Of a stretch of 64,000 nt of DNA, positions 1 through 10,700 are shown in pieces; the first letter of the stretch is position 1, and every line of letters begins with the position of its first letter. The notes beneath the pieces are model-generated. The model worked only from the letters and a program-made list of their open reading frames with translations, ran no database searches and was not told the origin of the DNA. Both the position numbers and the translations under genes were made by a program. This DNA is from Paenibacillus sp. JZ16. GTDB lineage: Bacteria; Bacillota; Bacilli; Paenibacillales; Paenibacillaceae. Where the stretch lies: contig NZ_CP017659.1 in the NCBI RefSeq assembly GCF_015326965.1, positions 3,662,501-3,726,500 of the forward strand. The letters run 5' to 3'.

Positions 1-304
1 CTTCAAAAGCTTTCGTCAAAAGCGACAGTTAGTAATATACCATGATCCAAAAGATATAGCAAGCATTTTTAAAAGAAAATATGTAAAGTTTCGCATAACA
101 TCGTTCCTATCAGGATTTATACCTTATAGAGAACGATATCTAACCCCGCCTGCCGGCGACCTTACTATAAATTCGCTTCATCTCAGACTTTAAATTCATG
201 AAGTATCATCTCGAAATGTAATTGATTTCCTATAGAAAAGGTTTTAAGGTTAGTTCATCGCTTTTCTGAAGCCCGACTATATACATAAGAAAGGAGTTCG
301 CCGA
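1..304. other. Upstream non-coding stretch
   Basis: No convincing gene. An inverted repeat ATCGTTC...GAACGAT lies near 101-138. A weak sigma-A-like pair (TTGATT at 222-227, TAAGGT at 245-250, 17-base spacer) could drive the exporter downstream. AAAGGAG at 291-297 is the ribosome binding site of the gene starting at 305. Confidence 0.5.
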
Positions 305-1561
305 ATGGCAGACAAAAGCATCGCTCTCCAAAAGCCCACTGATACTCCAAGTCCTGCGCACGGAGAGGCAAATCAGGCTACCGTATATAAAATTCTAATC
401 GCCATCAGTTTCGTTCATTTGTTTAATGATTCTATTCAGTCCGTGATCCCTGCTATCTTTCCTATATTAAAGGATAACCTGCTGCTTACCTTTACGCAGA
501 TCGGTTGGATCTCCTTTGCCATTAATTTTACTTCATCCATTATTCAGCCGGTTATCGGGTATGCTGCGGATCGAAGGCCGACACCGATTCTGCTACCGAT
601 CGGTATGTGTTTCACGTTTGCAGGCGTATTCATTCTTGCATATGCACATACATATATCCTTGTTCTGTTCGCCGTCGTTCTGATCGGATTAGGCTCGGCG
701 ACCTTTCATCCTGAGGGAATGCGAGTCGCTCATATGGCTGCAGGTATGCGAAAAGGGTTATCCCAATCGATCTTTCAAGTAGGAGGCAATGCCGGGCAAT
801 CACTTGCTCCACTCCTGACACGATACATTTTCGTACCGTTCGGACAGTTCGGCGCGATCGGTTTCACCTTCGTTGCCGCAGCTGGTATCCTCGTGCAATC
901 CTATGTTGCCCATTGGTACCACGGCATGCTGAAAGCTGGTTACACGTTTAAAAAGAAAGCCGCCGGACGTATGCTTGATCCCGCCCGCCGCAAAAGCGTA
1001 CGCCATGCAACGCTGGTTCTCGTCATTCTCGTATTTATCCGCTCCTGGTATGGCGCAGCCATTAGCAGCTATTATGCGTTCTACCTCATGGATGCGTACA
1101 AGATCACGATTGATAACGCTCAGATTTATATTTTTCTATTTCTCGCATCCGGAGCTGTGGGTACCTTCTTCGGCGGTCCGTTGGCCGACCGCTTTGGCCG
1201 CCGCAACATGATCATGCTCTCCATGATCGGCACAGCACCCATTGCGTTGATTCTGCCGTTCGCCTCCCCGTTCTGGGCGGCTGTATTGCTCCTTATTGGC
1301 GGATTTGTTCTATTGTCCAGTTTTTCAGTTACCGTCGTCTATGCCCAAATGCTGCATCCGGGCAATATCGGTACGGTATCCGGGCTGATTACCGGGTTTG
1401 CTTTTGGCATGGGCGGGGTCGGTTCGCTTGTGCTCGGCAATCTCGGGGATGCTTGGGGAATCGGCAATGTTATGATCGCCATCGGCTTCTTGCCGCTGCT
1501 TGGTCTGCTTGCCCTGCTTCTTCCCGGTGATGATAAGCTGGACCAGTGGGCAAGAGATTAA
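305..1561 (+). CDS. fsr: MFS exporter, fosmidomycin-resistance (Fsr) family
   Basis: A 418-aa integral membrane protein with about 12 hydrophobic segments. The first helix carries HLFNDSIQSVIPAIFPIL, which is typical of the Fsr branch of the major facilitator superfamily (fosmidomycin resistance protein). GPLADRFGRRN near the middle is the standard MFS loop motif. Family members pump small toxic compounds out of the cell using the proton gradient; the substrate here is not known. The ATG start is supported by AAAGGAG with an 8-base spacer. The gene stands alone: it is followed by a strong hairpin terminator at 1631-1680, and the next gene has its own promoter. Confidence 0.85.
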   Translation: MADKSIALQKPTDTPSPAHGEANQATVYKILIAISFVHLFNDSIQSVIPAIFPILKDNLLLTFTQIGWISFAINFTSSIIQPVIGYAADRRPTPILLPIGMCFTFAGVFILAYAHTYILVLFAVVLIGLGSATFHPEGMRVAHMAAGMRKGLSQSIFQVGGNAGQSLAPLLTRYIFVPFGQFGAIGFTFVAAAGILVQSYVAHWYHGMLKAGYTFKKKAAGRMLDPARRKSVRHATLVLVILVFIRSWYGAAISSYYAFYLMDAYKITIDNAQIYIFLFLASGAVGTFFGGPLADRFGRRNMIMLSMIGTAPIALILPFASPFWAAVLLLIGGFVLLSSFSVTVVYAQMLHPGNIGTVSGLITGFAFGMGGVGSLVLGNLGDAWGIGNVMIAIGFLPLLGLLALLLPGDDKLDQWARD

Positions 1562-1630
1562 CAGTTTCCGCTAAGTCTCTGTAACCGTTCAGATTGCTTG
1601 CTTTAAATAACATAGTTATGGTCCTTATAA

Positions 1631-1680
1631 GACAGACGCCCAGATCATCCGCGCCGATACGGATCGACTGGGCGTCTGTC
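1631..1680 (+). terminator. Intrinsic terminator after the Fsr exporter
   Basis: Perfect 13-bp stem (GACAGACGCCCAG / CTGGGCGTCTGTC) with an additional inner ATCCG/CGGAT pairing. The following U-tract is weak (ATTTATATT). Confidence 0.7.
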
Positions 1681-1772
1681 ATTTATATTGACATAAAAAG
1701 GATATCTGTGCCTGTATCGCTAATCTTCCCTTCCTTTAGCGCTTTGTTTTTGATAATCCCAGTCAATAGACA

Positions 1773-1781
1773 TGGTATACT
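1773..1781 (+). promoter_or_regulatory. Extended -10 promoter of the pseudokinase regulator
   Basis: TGGTATACT is an extended -10 element (TGn + TATACT at 1776-1781). A TTGATA upstream is too far away (20 bases) to be a good -35. This gives a transcript starting roughly 45 bases before the ATG at 1834. Confidence 0.5.
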
Positions 1782-1833
1782 AAACAAAATACAAGCCATA
1801 GTATGACCAGGCTAGACCAAAGGAATGTGCGAT

Positions 1834-3612
1834 ATGTTGAAAATCCCAGGATATACGATCATCGGCATCGTCTATGAGGATTCATATATAACGGTGGCGT
1901 ATGCCCGTTCCGAGCGAACCCGGAGAACGATGCTCCTGAAAATTGTAAAAGAAGGTACCCGTACAACGATCGAGAACGCGAAGCTCATCCACGAATATCA
2001 TTTCCTCAGTGACTTGGATGTGGACGGGCTGTTCAAGCCAGTATCCTACCTATCATTCAAGACAATGATCGTGTTGGAGTTTGAACCCATCCACGCTATT
2101 ACCTTAAGGGAATATGTGCGAATTCACGGCTCCTCACCCTCAGTATTAATACCAATGCTTGAGCGTGCTGCCCGCAGGCTGCAGGAACTGCATATCCACG
2201 ACATTCTTCATTTAAACATCAGGCCAGATACGCTCCTTGTTCAAGAAAGTTCCCAGGACGTTTATTTAACAGGCTTCGGATACGCCGTTCGCAGGGATCA
2301 AATGAATATAGAAGGACATGGCAGTCTGGAAGCCAATCCAATCTATATGTCTCCGGAACAAACCGGGAGGATAGGCCATCGACTGGACAGCAGAGCCGAT
2401 ATCTACTCACTTGGCGTAACATTCTACGAGCTATTCGCTCATAGACTTCCCTTTACCGCGAACGGCGCGCTTCCTTGGGCTCACGCCCATCTTACCATAA
2501 GGCCTGAGCCCTTCCATGATATTCATCTGCCTCAATGGATATCCGAACTTATCCTGAACATGCTGGAAAAAGACCCCGCTGACCGCTACTTCGACATGCA
2601 GAGCATTACTGAGGAAATAGCCCAGCATCGATTAGCGGCTATAAAAGAATCAGATTCGGATGCCAAGCGCTGCAAGCATGAAATCAGGCAGAATCCTTTC
2701 GCTTCCAATTCAATTCCGACTCAGCAGCATCATGAAGTACCCAATGCTAAGAACGAGGAGGATAAGTCCTTCCAAGAAACGATCCCCTCCATCTCGCTTT
2801 CAGGCCATATCGTCAACTATCCACAAGTGTTGGATTTGGCCGCCATCATGCAGGCATCACATATTTTTAACTCGGAGATCGTAACGGAACGAGTAGCTGA
2901 ACGTTTCTTGCAGCTCCTGATTATGAACGCTGGTGCCCATCGCGGACTGATACTGACACTTCAGGAAGGCATGTGGTATGTAGAAGCTGAGGCAAAGCAA
3001 GACGGGAGACTTATGACGGCTTCTTCCCGGCGAACGCTCCTTGGGGATGCCCATAGAGTCAGTCGGCGTTTGCTCATTCAGACAGCGGAATCCAAAGCTG
3101 CCCTTTGCGGCTCGGCTGCCACATTAGGGATGGACGAGTTGAATTCCCCTTCTTCCGCTCATTCGGCAAAAGGTTCCGTGCTTTATTTTCCTGTCGTTGT
3201 ACAGGATCAGTTGCTAGGAGTATTGTTTTTGCAAAATGATGTGATCACGAAAGCGTTTGCCCCCGAACGATTTCACGTGTTGAGTACCATTGCCTCCCAA
3301 GCTTTATTCGCCATTCATGCGAGAGTCCGCTCCCATGCCGAGCTGCAGCTTTCCGAACATGGCCTCCAAACAGTAAGAAAGCATACGGGAGAAGTGCATG
3401 ATTTAACGGGACGGGAGAAGGAAGTGCTTCGCCTGATCTCAAAGGGGCTCTCGAATAAAGAAATCGCTGCGGCACTTACCATTACCCATGAGACAGTAAA
3501 GACCCACATCAAGAAAATCTTCGAAAAACTGAAGGTTGACCGAAGGGGAAAAGCCGCAGCCATCGCTAATACGCTCGGTTTGCTTCACGAAGACCATCAA
3601 TCTCCTGAATAG
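1834..3612 (+). CDS. Pseudokinase - GAF - LuxR-type transcription regulator
   Basis: A 592-aa protein. Residues 1-270 form a Ser/Thr kinase fold of the kind found at the N-terminus of large bacterial multi-sensor kinases (YMSPEQTGR and DIYSLGVTFYELF are present). Residues about 330-480 are a GAF sensor domain. Residues about 522-585 are a LuxR/GerE helix-turn-helix (LTGREKEVLRLISKG, then SNKEIA and TVKTHIKKIFEKL). Key kinase residues are lost: the catalytic-loop Asp is Asn128 (HLNIRPDTLL), the metal-binding Asn is Thr133, the DFG Asp is Gly147 (TGFG), and there is no glycine-rich loop; the beta-3 lysine (K36) remains. The ATG at 1834 is preferred because AAAGGA lies 9 bases upstream; the in-frame ATG at 1825 touches that site. 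Known relatives place an AAA ATPase between kinase and GAF, which is absent here. Inference: a ligand-sensing DNA-binding regulator, not a kinase. Confidence 0.8.
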   Translation: MLKIPGYTIIGIVYEDSYITVAYARSERTRRTMLLKIVKEGTRTTIENAKLIHEYHFLSDLDVDGLFKPVSYLSFKTMIVLEFEPIHAITLREYVRIHGSSPSVLIPMLERAARRLQELHIHDILHLNIRPDTLLVQESSQDVYLTGFGYAVRRDQMNIEGHGSLEANPIYMSPEQTGRIGHRLDSRADIYSLGVTFYELFAHRLPFTANGALPWAHAHLTIRPEPFHDIHLPQWISELILNMLEKDPADRYFDMQSITEEIAQHRLAAIKESDSDAKRCKHEIRQNPFASNSIPTQQHHEVPNAKNEEDKSFQETIPSISLSGHIVNYPQVLDLAAIMQASHIFNSEIVTERVAERFLQLLIMNAGAHRGLILTLQEGMWYVEAEAKQDGRLMTASSRRTLLGDAHRVSRRLLIQTAESKAALCGSAATLGMDELNSPSSAHSAKGSVLYFPVVVQDQLLGVLFLQNDVITKAFAPERFHVLSTIASQALFAIHARVRSHAELQLSEHGLQTVRKHTGEVHDLTGREKEVLRLISKGLSNKEIAAALTITHETVKTHIKKIFEKLKVDRRGKAAAIANTLGLLHEDHQSPE

Positions 3613-3730
3613 CTCCTACCTTCTGAATGAACTAAACGCCAGTTATAAGCTGCTATCCCGTCGCCTCTGTTCTTCTGTTCCACGAATCAGTTATGCTGGG
3701 CAGCAAGGGAAAGCTCTTATAATAGATCTA

Positions 3731-3768
3731 AAAAGCTTACTTAAGGAAGAGTCCTTAAGTAAGCTTTT
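3731..3768. terminator. Bidirectional terminator between convergent genes
   Basis: Perfect 17-bp stem (AAAAGCTTACTTAAGGA and its complement) with an AGAG loop, lying between the convergent 3' ends at 3612 and 3772. The A- and T-rich stem ends provide U-tracts both ways. Confidence 0.85.
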
Positions 3769-3771
3769 CTT

Positions 3772-6700
3772 TTATACGCTCTGTTCAATTGCTGTTATAA
3801 AACGGTGTATAACCGCTGTTACCTCTGCTCGTGTTGCTAAGCCTCGAGGCAAAAAGCGTCCCCCGGGGTATCCGTTCATCAACTCGTTCTCGACCACGTT
3901 GGATACATGCTGCTTCGCCCAGATAGAAATAGAGCTTTGATCTTTGAAGGACAGCATATCTTTGCTGGATTCACCGGAGGAAAGACTCGCAAGCCGGCTT
4001 GACTTAGACAGCATAACAGCCATTTGCTCACGTGTGATCAGATCATCAGGGCCAAAAGCACGGCTGCTGTAACCACCAATAATCCCATGGGCTAGAGCCG
4101 TGCGAATCGCATCGCCAGCCCAGTGATTTTTAATATCCTCGAATGCAGCGCTGTATTGCCCTTCTAAACCCAGGCTCCGTACCAGCAGCGCGACAAATTC
4201 GGCCCGGGTCACCGGACGGTCTGGTTTGTAGCTTCCGTCAGGATAACCTTTTGCCAGCTTCAGATCATATAGTGCCTGGATTTCCGACTCCGCCCAGTGG
4301 CCGGAAATATCCGCAAAGGCAGGAGTTTGTTTGCTAGGGGGCGGCTGAGTAGCAGACGAGTCGCCGTCATTTCCCTGAGCTGGTGTTGTTGGGGGTGGTG
4401 CTGGGGTTGAAATCGATCCTGAAAGTCCTTCGTTCTGATCCCCCTTATCTACCGGAGAGGGATTCGGCTTACTCCCGCCGCTTCCCGGAGTAGGATCAGT
4501 CGGTCCTGTATCTCCACCACCCGGCCAAGGCGTAACGTTAACCGTTCGAACAACCTCTTCCGCCTCATTGCCGGCACGATCGGCTACCGAATAACGGAGC
4601 GTGTATTGTCCCGGTCTGGAAGTATCGACTTTACCTTCAACCTCGATGCGATCCGTTAGATCCCCGTCCAGATTGTCAATGGCCGTGGCCCCCGGGTCCG
4701 TATAGTCAGAACCTTGCATCAAAGAGATTCGAGAATCACCAAGCAGGGTAATCACCGGCTTCTCCCGATCGATATTCGTGATTTCGACCTGTTTTACCGA
4801 CTCATTGCCTGCATGATCGCGGACATAATAAGTAATCCAGCCGTTCTCATGGACCTCCAGCTTATCGCTCCAAGGCTCACCACCTCCAACTCCGAAATAG
4901 GCAGCATCCTGTTGTCCGAAGACAAACTTGCGATCAACTAAAGGGCTCGGGGCATAGACCGAAGCGGTGACTGTTACTTCCTTTTTTGTTGGCACGGTTG
5001 GGGACACCGTAACCTGAATGACAGGCACGCTTTTAAAAATATTCGTAATTTCAATGGTCTCAATCCTCTTGTTGCCCGCGGCACTCTCGGCGTATACCGT
5101 GTACCATCCGTTCAGCTCCGCTTCGAAGGTTCCGTTAAAGTCGTTCCCTTCCGCGTCAAAATAGGACAACGGCTGGATTCCCGGCGCCCACTTCGTAACC
5201 ATGATCGGACTTAACGTACCGTATACATCAGCCGTCACGGCCACGTTCTGGTTCGTCGGATCCTTGATAGAAGGCTGCAGGCGGATGATCGGTTCTTCTT
5301 TATCGATGTTGCTTACATGCAAGGACTTAACATTCCCGTTACCGGCAGCGTCTTTCGCATATACCGTGTATTCTCCGTTCGCGTCCACCATAAATACATT
5401 CTGGAACACGGTGCCCCATCCCTGCTCGAAGTAGGCTTCATCCTGCACACCGGCGCTCCATTTCATAAGTGAGATCACGCCGGAGTTGTCCATGCCGGAT
5501 ACCCATATTTCGACATCCTGACTCGTCCACGCTTCGGGCGTCAGCCTCAGCTCCGATATGATCGGTTTTTCGTTATCCATTCGGGTAACCTCAATGACGG
5601 CCACGGCCTCGTAACCAGCATTGTCTTTGATATAAACGGTATACATTCCATTGCTGTCAACGGCAAAGCTGTTACCGGTAAACGGAGTGCCTTCATTCAT
5701 GAAATAATCGGGATCATGATGTCCGGCTGCCCATTTCTGCAATGCCATACCGCTGCCATTGTCCGTTACATCGAGCTGTATTCGTACGGAGCTGTTCGTC
5801 CAATTCGCGTTGTCGAGTGACAGACGAAGGCTTGGGCCGCTTTTATAAATATTAGTAATTTCTACAGTCTCGATCTGTTCATTCCCGGCCTTGTCCTTGG
5901 CATAGACCGTGTATAGACCATTCTCCGAAACCGTAAAGCCTGTCCCTCGCAAGGCGCTCCCCTCTCCCGCAAAATAGGAATACGGCTGCTTGCCCGCTGC
6001 CCATTTGACGATCTCGATGCCGCTTTCCTGATCAGAGGCGTCTACAGTAATAGCGATATCCGTCTGCGTCGGCTCCGTCGTGGATGGCGCCAACGAAATT
6101 ACAGGAGGGATGGCGTCCAGATTGTCAATCGTGATCTGCTCTGTTACCGCATTCCCCGCTTGATCCTCTGCATAGACGGTGTAACCCCCGTTATCTGTCA
6201 CTGTAAAAGAATCGCTGAACATGGTTCCGGCGCCATTCTTGAAAAATGCCAAAGGCTGGCTGCCGGCGGCCCACTTCGTGAGCTTAATCCCGCTGAGATC
6301 ATCTGCGGTTGATGCGGTGATTTGGACAGACCCAACTGCCCACCCCGTCGGCGATGACGTCAGGCTAAGCGTAGGTGATGCTCGATCAATGTTCCCGATC
6401 TCAATGTACTGCACCGTCTCATTTCCCGCTCGATCGCTGGCGTACCAGGTATACCATCCGTTATTAAACGCGGTAAATGTGCCGCCTTGCGGCAAATGAC
6501 CGTTATTATGGAAGAAGGACTCCGTTTGGCGGCCTTCCACCCATTTCTCAATCTGGACCCCGCTCCCCGTATCATAAGCTCGTCCGTTAACAATGACGTT
6601 GCCCTGTGTCCATTCTGACGTAGATTGCGTCAGAGATATCGACGGCGGGCTATTGTCGAAAAATACGGAGCTTCCATCCGTGGTTGCCGATACGGTCATT

Positions 6701-7530
6701 GGAATCCCTTCGTCTTGGTATGCAATGCTGAAATCTATTTGCCCTTCAGGATGGCTAGCGTCCAGCGTCACAGATGCCCTCCATTCGTTTAAGGCAGCGT
6801 TTGGTATAGCGGTTGCTTGTACTTGCTGTCCGGCTAGCATGACACTCGGAGATTGCAGTGCTGGAAGCGAAGTAAAGGACAGGGTAACGTTATCGCCTGC
6901 CAGTGCATATCCCGTATCTGCCCCATGGGACTCAATCGAAACACTCCGGATGAGGTCCGTCTTCAGGTTGTAACTTGCCTGGGAACGACTGTAGTTTAAG
7001 GCCTTGTTTTCGCCGCTCCAGGTGGTCGTATAATAACTTATTGTGGCCCATAGCGCGTTAGCCGGCACCTCAGGACCACTTAAAACATTGACGCCGTCCA
7101 CACTGTACGTATACTGCTGATTATCGATGGGTTGATTCTCAAAGAACGATCCATCAAAGTTGCTTAATGTCAGCCACTTCACATCGGCAGGAATGTCGTT
7201 CAATTGTCCAGTGGTAAGCATTCTCTTCTCCGTTGTAATCCCATCCCGGCTATAATAAAGCTCCATGCCGTCAAAATTGATCGGCACAAACGTGGCCCAC
7301 TTTGCGCTTGATGGGACTTCCGATAAATTGGTCGACCTGATGGTCGTCCCGTCGCTGTAAATATGAAGGACTCCGGCAAATCCCCTTGGATCATAAACGA
7401 TGTCACCGAGCGTCTCGGCCTGTACCTGTAATGCAAAAGCTCGATCTCTCACCGGAATGGCCAGGCTGCCTAATAGAAGCGGTACGATCATGGCCATCAC
7501 AATGAATGTTTGTGCTACACTGCGCTTAAT
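3772..7530 (-). CDS. Large SLH surface protein with seven Ig-like repeats
   Basis: A secreted protein of about 1250 aa. Numbering from the GTG at 7500: residues 1-25 are the hydrophobic end of a signal peptide. Residues 58-154 carry three units with PAxxxWxT-like cores. Residues about 284-910 hold seven Ig-like repeats of about 90 aa (KWxxGxxxxxYF ... NGxYTVYAxDxAGN ... IxITNI). Residues about 912-990 are a DUF5011-like Ig domain (YTDPGATAIDNLDGDLT), followed by a Gly/Pro linker and three SLH domains (1045-1240) that bind secondary cell-wall polymer. Start: the open frame has GTG at 7500, but AGGAGG at 7545-7540 points to ATT at 7530 (9-base gap). That start would add I-K-R-S-V-A-Q-T-F-I, giving a proper basic signal-peptide n-region. 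It is therefore proposed as a rare ATT start; 7500 is the fallback. Role probably structural or adhesive; ligand unknown. Confidence 0.8.
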   Translation of the reverse strand: MKRSVAQTFIVMAMIVPLLLGSLAIPVRDRAFALQVQAETLGDIVYDPRGFAGVLHIYSDGTTIRSTNLSEVPSSAKWATFVPINFDGMELYYSRDGITTEKRMLTTGQLNDIPADVKWLTLSNFDGSFFENQPIDNQQYTYSVDGVNVLSGPEVPANALWATISYYTTTWSGENKALNYSRSQASYNLKTDLIRSVSIESHGADTGYALAGDNVTLSFTSLPALQSPSVMLAGQQVQATAIPNAALNEWRASVTLDASHPEGQIDFSIAYQDEGIPMTVSATTDGSSVFFDNSPPSISLTQSTSEWTQGNVIVNGRAYDTGSGVQIEKWVEGRQTESFFHNNGHLPQGGTFTAFNNGWYTWYASDRAGNETVQYIEIGNIDRASPTLSLTSSPTGWAVGSVQITASTADDLSGIKLTKWAAGSQPLAFFKNGAGTMFSDSFTVTDNGGYTVYAEDQAGNAVTEQITIDNLDAIPPVISLAPSTTEPTQTDIAITVDASDQESGIEIVKWAAGKQPYSYFAGEGSALRGTGFTVSENGLYTVYAKDKAGNEQIETVEITNIYKSGPSLRLSLDNANWTNSSVRIQLDVTDNGSGMALQKWAAGHHDPDYFMNEGTPFTGNSFAVDSNGMYTVYIKDNAGYEAVAVIEVTRMDNEKPIISELRLTPEAWTSQDVEIWVSGMDNSGVISLMKWSAGVQDEAYFEQGWGTVFQNVFMVDANGEYTVYAKDAAGNGNVKSLHVSNIDKEEPIIRLQPSIKDPTNQNVAVTADVYGTLSPIMVTKWAPGIQPLSYFDAEGNDFNGTFEAELNGWYTVYAESAAGNKRIETIEITNIFKSVPVIQVTVSPTVPTKKEVTVTASVYAPSPLVDRKFVFGQQDAAYFGVGGGEPWSDKLEVHENGWITYYVRDHAGNESVKQVEITNIDREKPVITLLGDSRISLMQGSDYTDPGATAIDNLDGDLTDRIEVEGKVDTSRPGQYTLRYSVADRAGNEAEEVVRTVNVTPWPGGGDTGPTDPTPGSGGSKPNPSPVDKGDQNEGLSGSISTPAPPPTTPAQGNDGDSSATQPPPSKQTPAFADISGHWAESEIQALYDLKLAKGYPDGSYKPDRPVTRAEFVALLVRSLGLEGQYSAAFEDIKNHWAGDAIRTALAHGIIGGYSSRAFGPDDLITREQMAVMLSKSSRLASLSSGESSKDMLSFKDQSSISIWAKQHVSNVVENELMNGYPGGRFLPRGLATRAEVTAVIHRFITAIEQSV

Positions 7531-7539
7531 GGCTCTAAT

Positions 7540-7545
7540 CCTCCT
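7540..7545 (-). promoter_or_regulatory. RBS that argues for an ATT start
   Basis: On the minus strand AGGAGG lies 9 bases before the in-frame ATT at 7530 and 39 bases before the first conventional start (GTG, 7500). No ATG, GTG or TTG lies in frame between them. Confidence 0.55.
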
Positions 7546-7663
7546 TTTTTCGTTTTTTAAACATACAACCTTAGTGAAATAGGAATGTATACCTATATAA
7601 AATAGTAGCTTTTGCCTGGGTAGATATACATCCCCCGTATGAGGGATCTTTGGAGAAAATGAA

Positions 7664-7693
7664 AAAGACTCGGCTGCTGCCAGCCGAGTCTTT
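7664..7693 (-). terminator. Terminator of the SLH subtilase gene
   Basis: Perfect 13-bp stem AAAGACTCGGCTG / CAGCCGAGTCTTT with a 4-base loop. On the minus strand it ends in TTTTT, and it lies 34 bases past the stop at 7727. Confidence 0.85.
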
Positions 7694-7726
7694 CATAGTT
7701 AAAAATCCGCCTCTGCCTATCCTAGA

Positions 7727-10700
7727 TTAGATTTTGTTCAGATAATCCAGCAAACGGTACACAATCACGGATACCTGAGCCCGAGTGGAAGTCTCACCCG
7801 GTCCGAAGCGGTTGCCATTCACTCCCTTCACCAGACCTTCCTTCACTGCAAAAGCTACGGCCGCACGCGCATCCTCCGAAATCAGATTCGTATCATTAAA
7901 TGACAAGGAGCCTGCTTCGGAATCAATCTTCAGCGCTTCCGCAATCATGACCACCATATCCTCACGGGTCAGCGGATTCTTCGCTCCCGCTTCTTTGCTG
8001 CGTGTTTCCCAATCGATGCCTGTTTCGAAAATACGATCAAGCAGTGTCGCAAATTCGGCACGGGTCACCGCATTGTTCGGAGAGAAGCGGCCTGCACCTG
8101 TACCGTTCGTGATATGCTGCGAGGCAGCAACCTCGATCTCATCCTTAGCCCAGTGGCTGACGATGTCGTTAAAGGTTACGTTATTCTCGGCAGCCATATA
8201 TGAACCTGGACCGTTAACACGGAACGTGATCGATCCACGCTCAGCCGATTGCAGCAATCCTGCGGATTGCAGCTCCCCTTTATCCGACTCCACGTAGGCA
8301 CCTACCTTGCGCGCATCCTTCACTTTTGTTGGGTCATAGTTCAATGTCAGCAAAAGCGGATGTTTAAACTTATCCCCATGCTTGATCGAAACGATCGGGG
8401 ATACAGCGTTCAATGTGTTTTCGGATCCCGCTTTGCTTGCAGCTACGGAAACCGCTAAGCTGAATCCGCTGCTCGTAGTGAAATCATCCAAGGCATCAGC
8501 AGGCACCGTCAAGGTAAAACCGTTACCTGTAATAACAAGCGGCTTGCCGGATGCCTTCAGCTTATCCGCGGCAGCCTTACCGAGGGTAAGGGCTACATCG
8601 CTATATTTGCTGAAATCCAGCTTCGATACGTCCAGCTTCACTTCTTTGCCGTCTCCGGTAATTCCTGCCGCAACCGCTGCTTCAGATAGAGCGGCCGTTG
8701 CAGACTCGGTACCATCCGCATTTTTCTTCGTGGTTACTTTGGCATCCCCCGTTAATTCAGGTGCTGGAGTGGTTGGAGTTCCTGTGGAACCCCCACCGGA
8801 GGACGAGCCTCCACCGCCTCCTCCAGATCCGCCACCTGGGTTACCTGGATCCGGGTTGCCTGGTCCAGGCGCGCCCGTCAACTGCAAAGATACGGAAGCC
8901 GTTCCTTGAAGTCCTTGACGGTCCTTGACGGAAAGCTCAACGGTATAGTTGCCTGAAGATAACCCGTCTAGGGCAATGTTAAATGCACCATCCTGTCCAA
9001 CATCAAAGGTGCCTTGCTTGGCGACCGTTTTGTTAGCTCTTTTAATAACGTAATTGGCATCTAACCATTCGCTTACATCAAAATCAATTGCCCATTCATC
9101 CCACAGAGCCGGAACAGCCGTTACATAGAGGTCATCGATCGTACCGGTTAGTGCAGGATTACTCTTGCCGGATATTTTGACATCCAGCTCGGTTTGGATC
9201 GATGGCGCTGATCTCTTCACGAAGAAAGGAATCGTGGCATAATCGGAATAAACGATTCCATCCGTACCAAGGGATAAAAGCTCGATCGAATATAATCCGT
9301 CCTGAACCTCTGCCTCTTTCTCGGTTTCATAATCGGCATACTTCCCGTTCCAGCCGATCGTAAACGAGGTGTTTGCATCAAAGTAGGCTTCCCCTCCAAA
9401 TATTTGGCCAATAATACCGTCGCCGTCAACACCCGCTCCTGGATTAAGACTGTCATACAAGTCCACAATGACGATCTGCATCGGATTGTAAAATTCGAAA
9501 GCCAGGTTGAGTTCGCCCAATTCACCAGTCTTGGTCAACGGCACATGCGGTAAATAGTTCTCTTTGTCACTGTAGGCTTTTGTATATTTCACGCCTGTGA
9601 TCTCAAGGTTAAAGTACGCAACGTAAGGAACCGAATAGGTGTGGGCTCCATTCGTAAAGGTAATATACCCTTGTTGTTCTGATACGCCCTCTATCCCTTC
9701 CGGCACTTGAAGGGTTACTGTGACCTCTTCTTGACCGTTGAGGGTGAAGGTGCTTTTATCGGTTGTAACACTTACCCCCGGCGTGACCTGCGTGTTATTG
9801 ATTTCCACGTTAAAAGTCCCGCCCGCATTTCCAATACTCTCTACCTTTACTTTTTTCTGAACAGTCTTGGCAGCTTTGCCCGTGAAATTACCGAAGTTGA
9901 TGCTTCCCGTAATATTATCCTGCTCTTTACTTGTTCCGTTCTCCTGATACGAAGTCTTGTCTAGGACCTTCACCAGAGCCTCTGCCTGGATGGTATTGAG
10001 TGCTTGTACGCGTCCGGCTCCTTGATCCGTTACATCGTAGGATTCGGTATTCAGCACTTTGGCGTTATTCATCATTGCGACTTTGACGTCGAATGGAGTC
10101 CAGTCGTTGTGCTTCTCCAATATGAGAGCTGCAAGCCCTGCCACATGCGGGGTTGCCATACTGGTGCCCGTGAAGCGATCATAAGATTGACTGTAATCTG
10201 CATCGGCAATGTCCCTACCGTACGCCGGAATGGATGACAAAATGCTGGTTCCCGGTGCAACCACGTCAGGTTTAATGTCCAGCGTCTTTTTAGCCGGGCC
10301 GCGGGAGCTGGAATCATTGATTTCATCGCCTGCGGTTCGGTTCTTGATAAAATCCGTAAAATTCACTTTCATATTCGGGCTGGCATCGAGCAGCGATTTG
10401 ATATAATCACCGTCTTCTTTGCTCATACTAAAGGTTGGAATGAAGGCAAAACTGTCCCCAAGCAACACACCGATAGGACCAGGGTTCTGGTTGAACACAA
10501 TAACACCCTTCGCGTCTGCCGCCTTAGCATTGGCAATTTTTTCGACGAAGGCAATTTCGCCGCGTTTAATCAATGCGATTTTGCCTGCAACATCTTTATC
10601 TGCGAAATCCTCTGGCTTACCCAGATCCGCATAAACCAGTTCGAAATCGCCATCTAGGGCAACTTCAGGATCTTCGGCCAGATTCCAGGCCATTAATTCA

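Noticed and set aside
3772..7530. Tandem repeat array / CRISPR-like pattern in the SLH gene
   Set aside because: The periodicity is about 270 bases and coding (Ig-like repeats); there are no short identical direct repeats with spacers.
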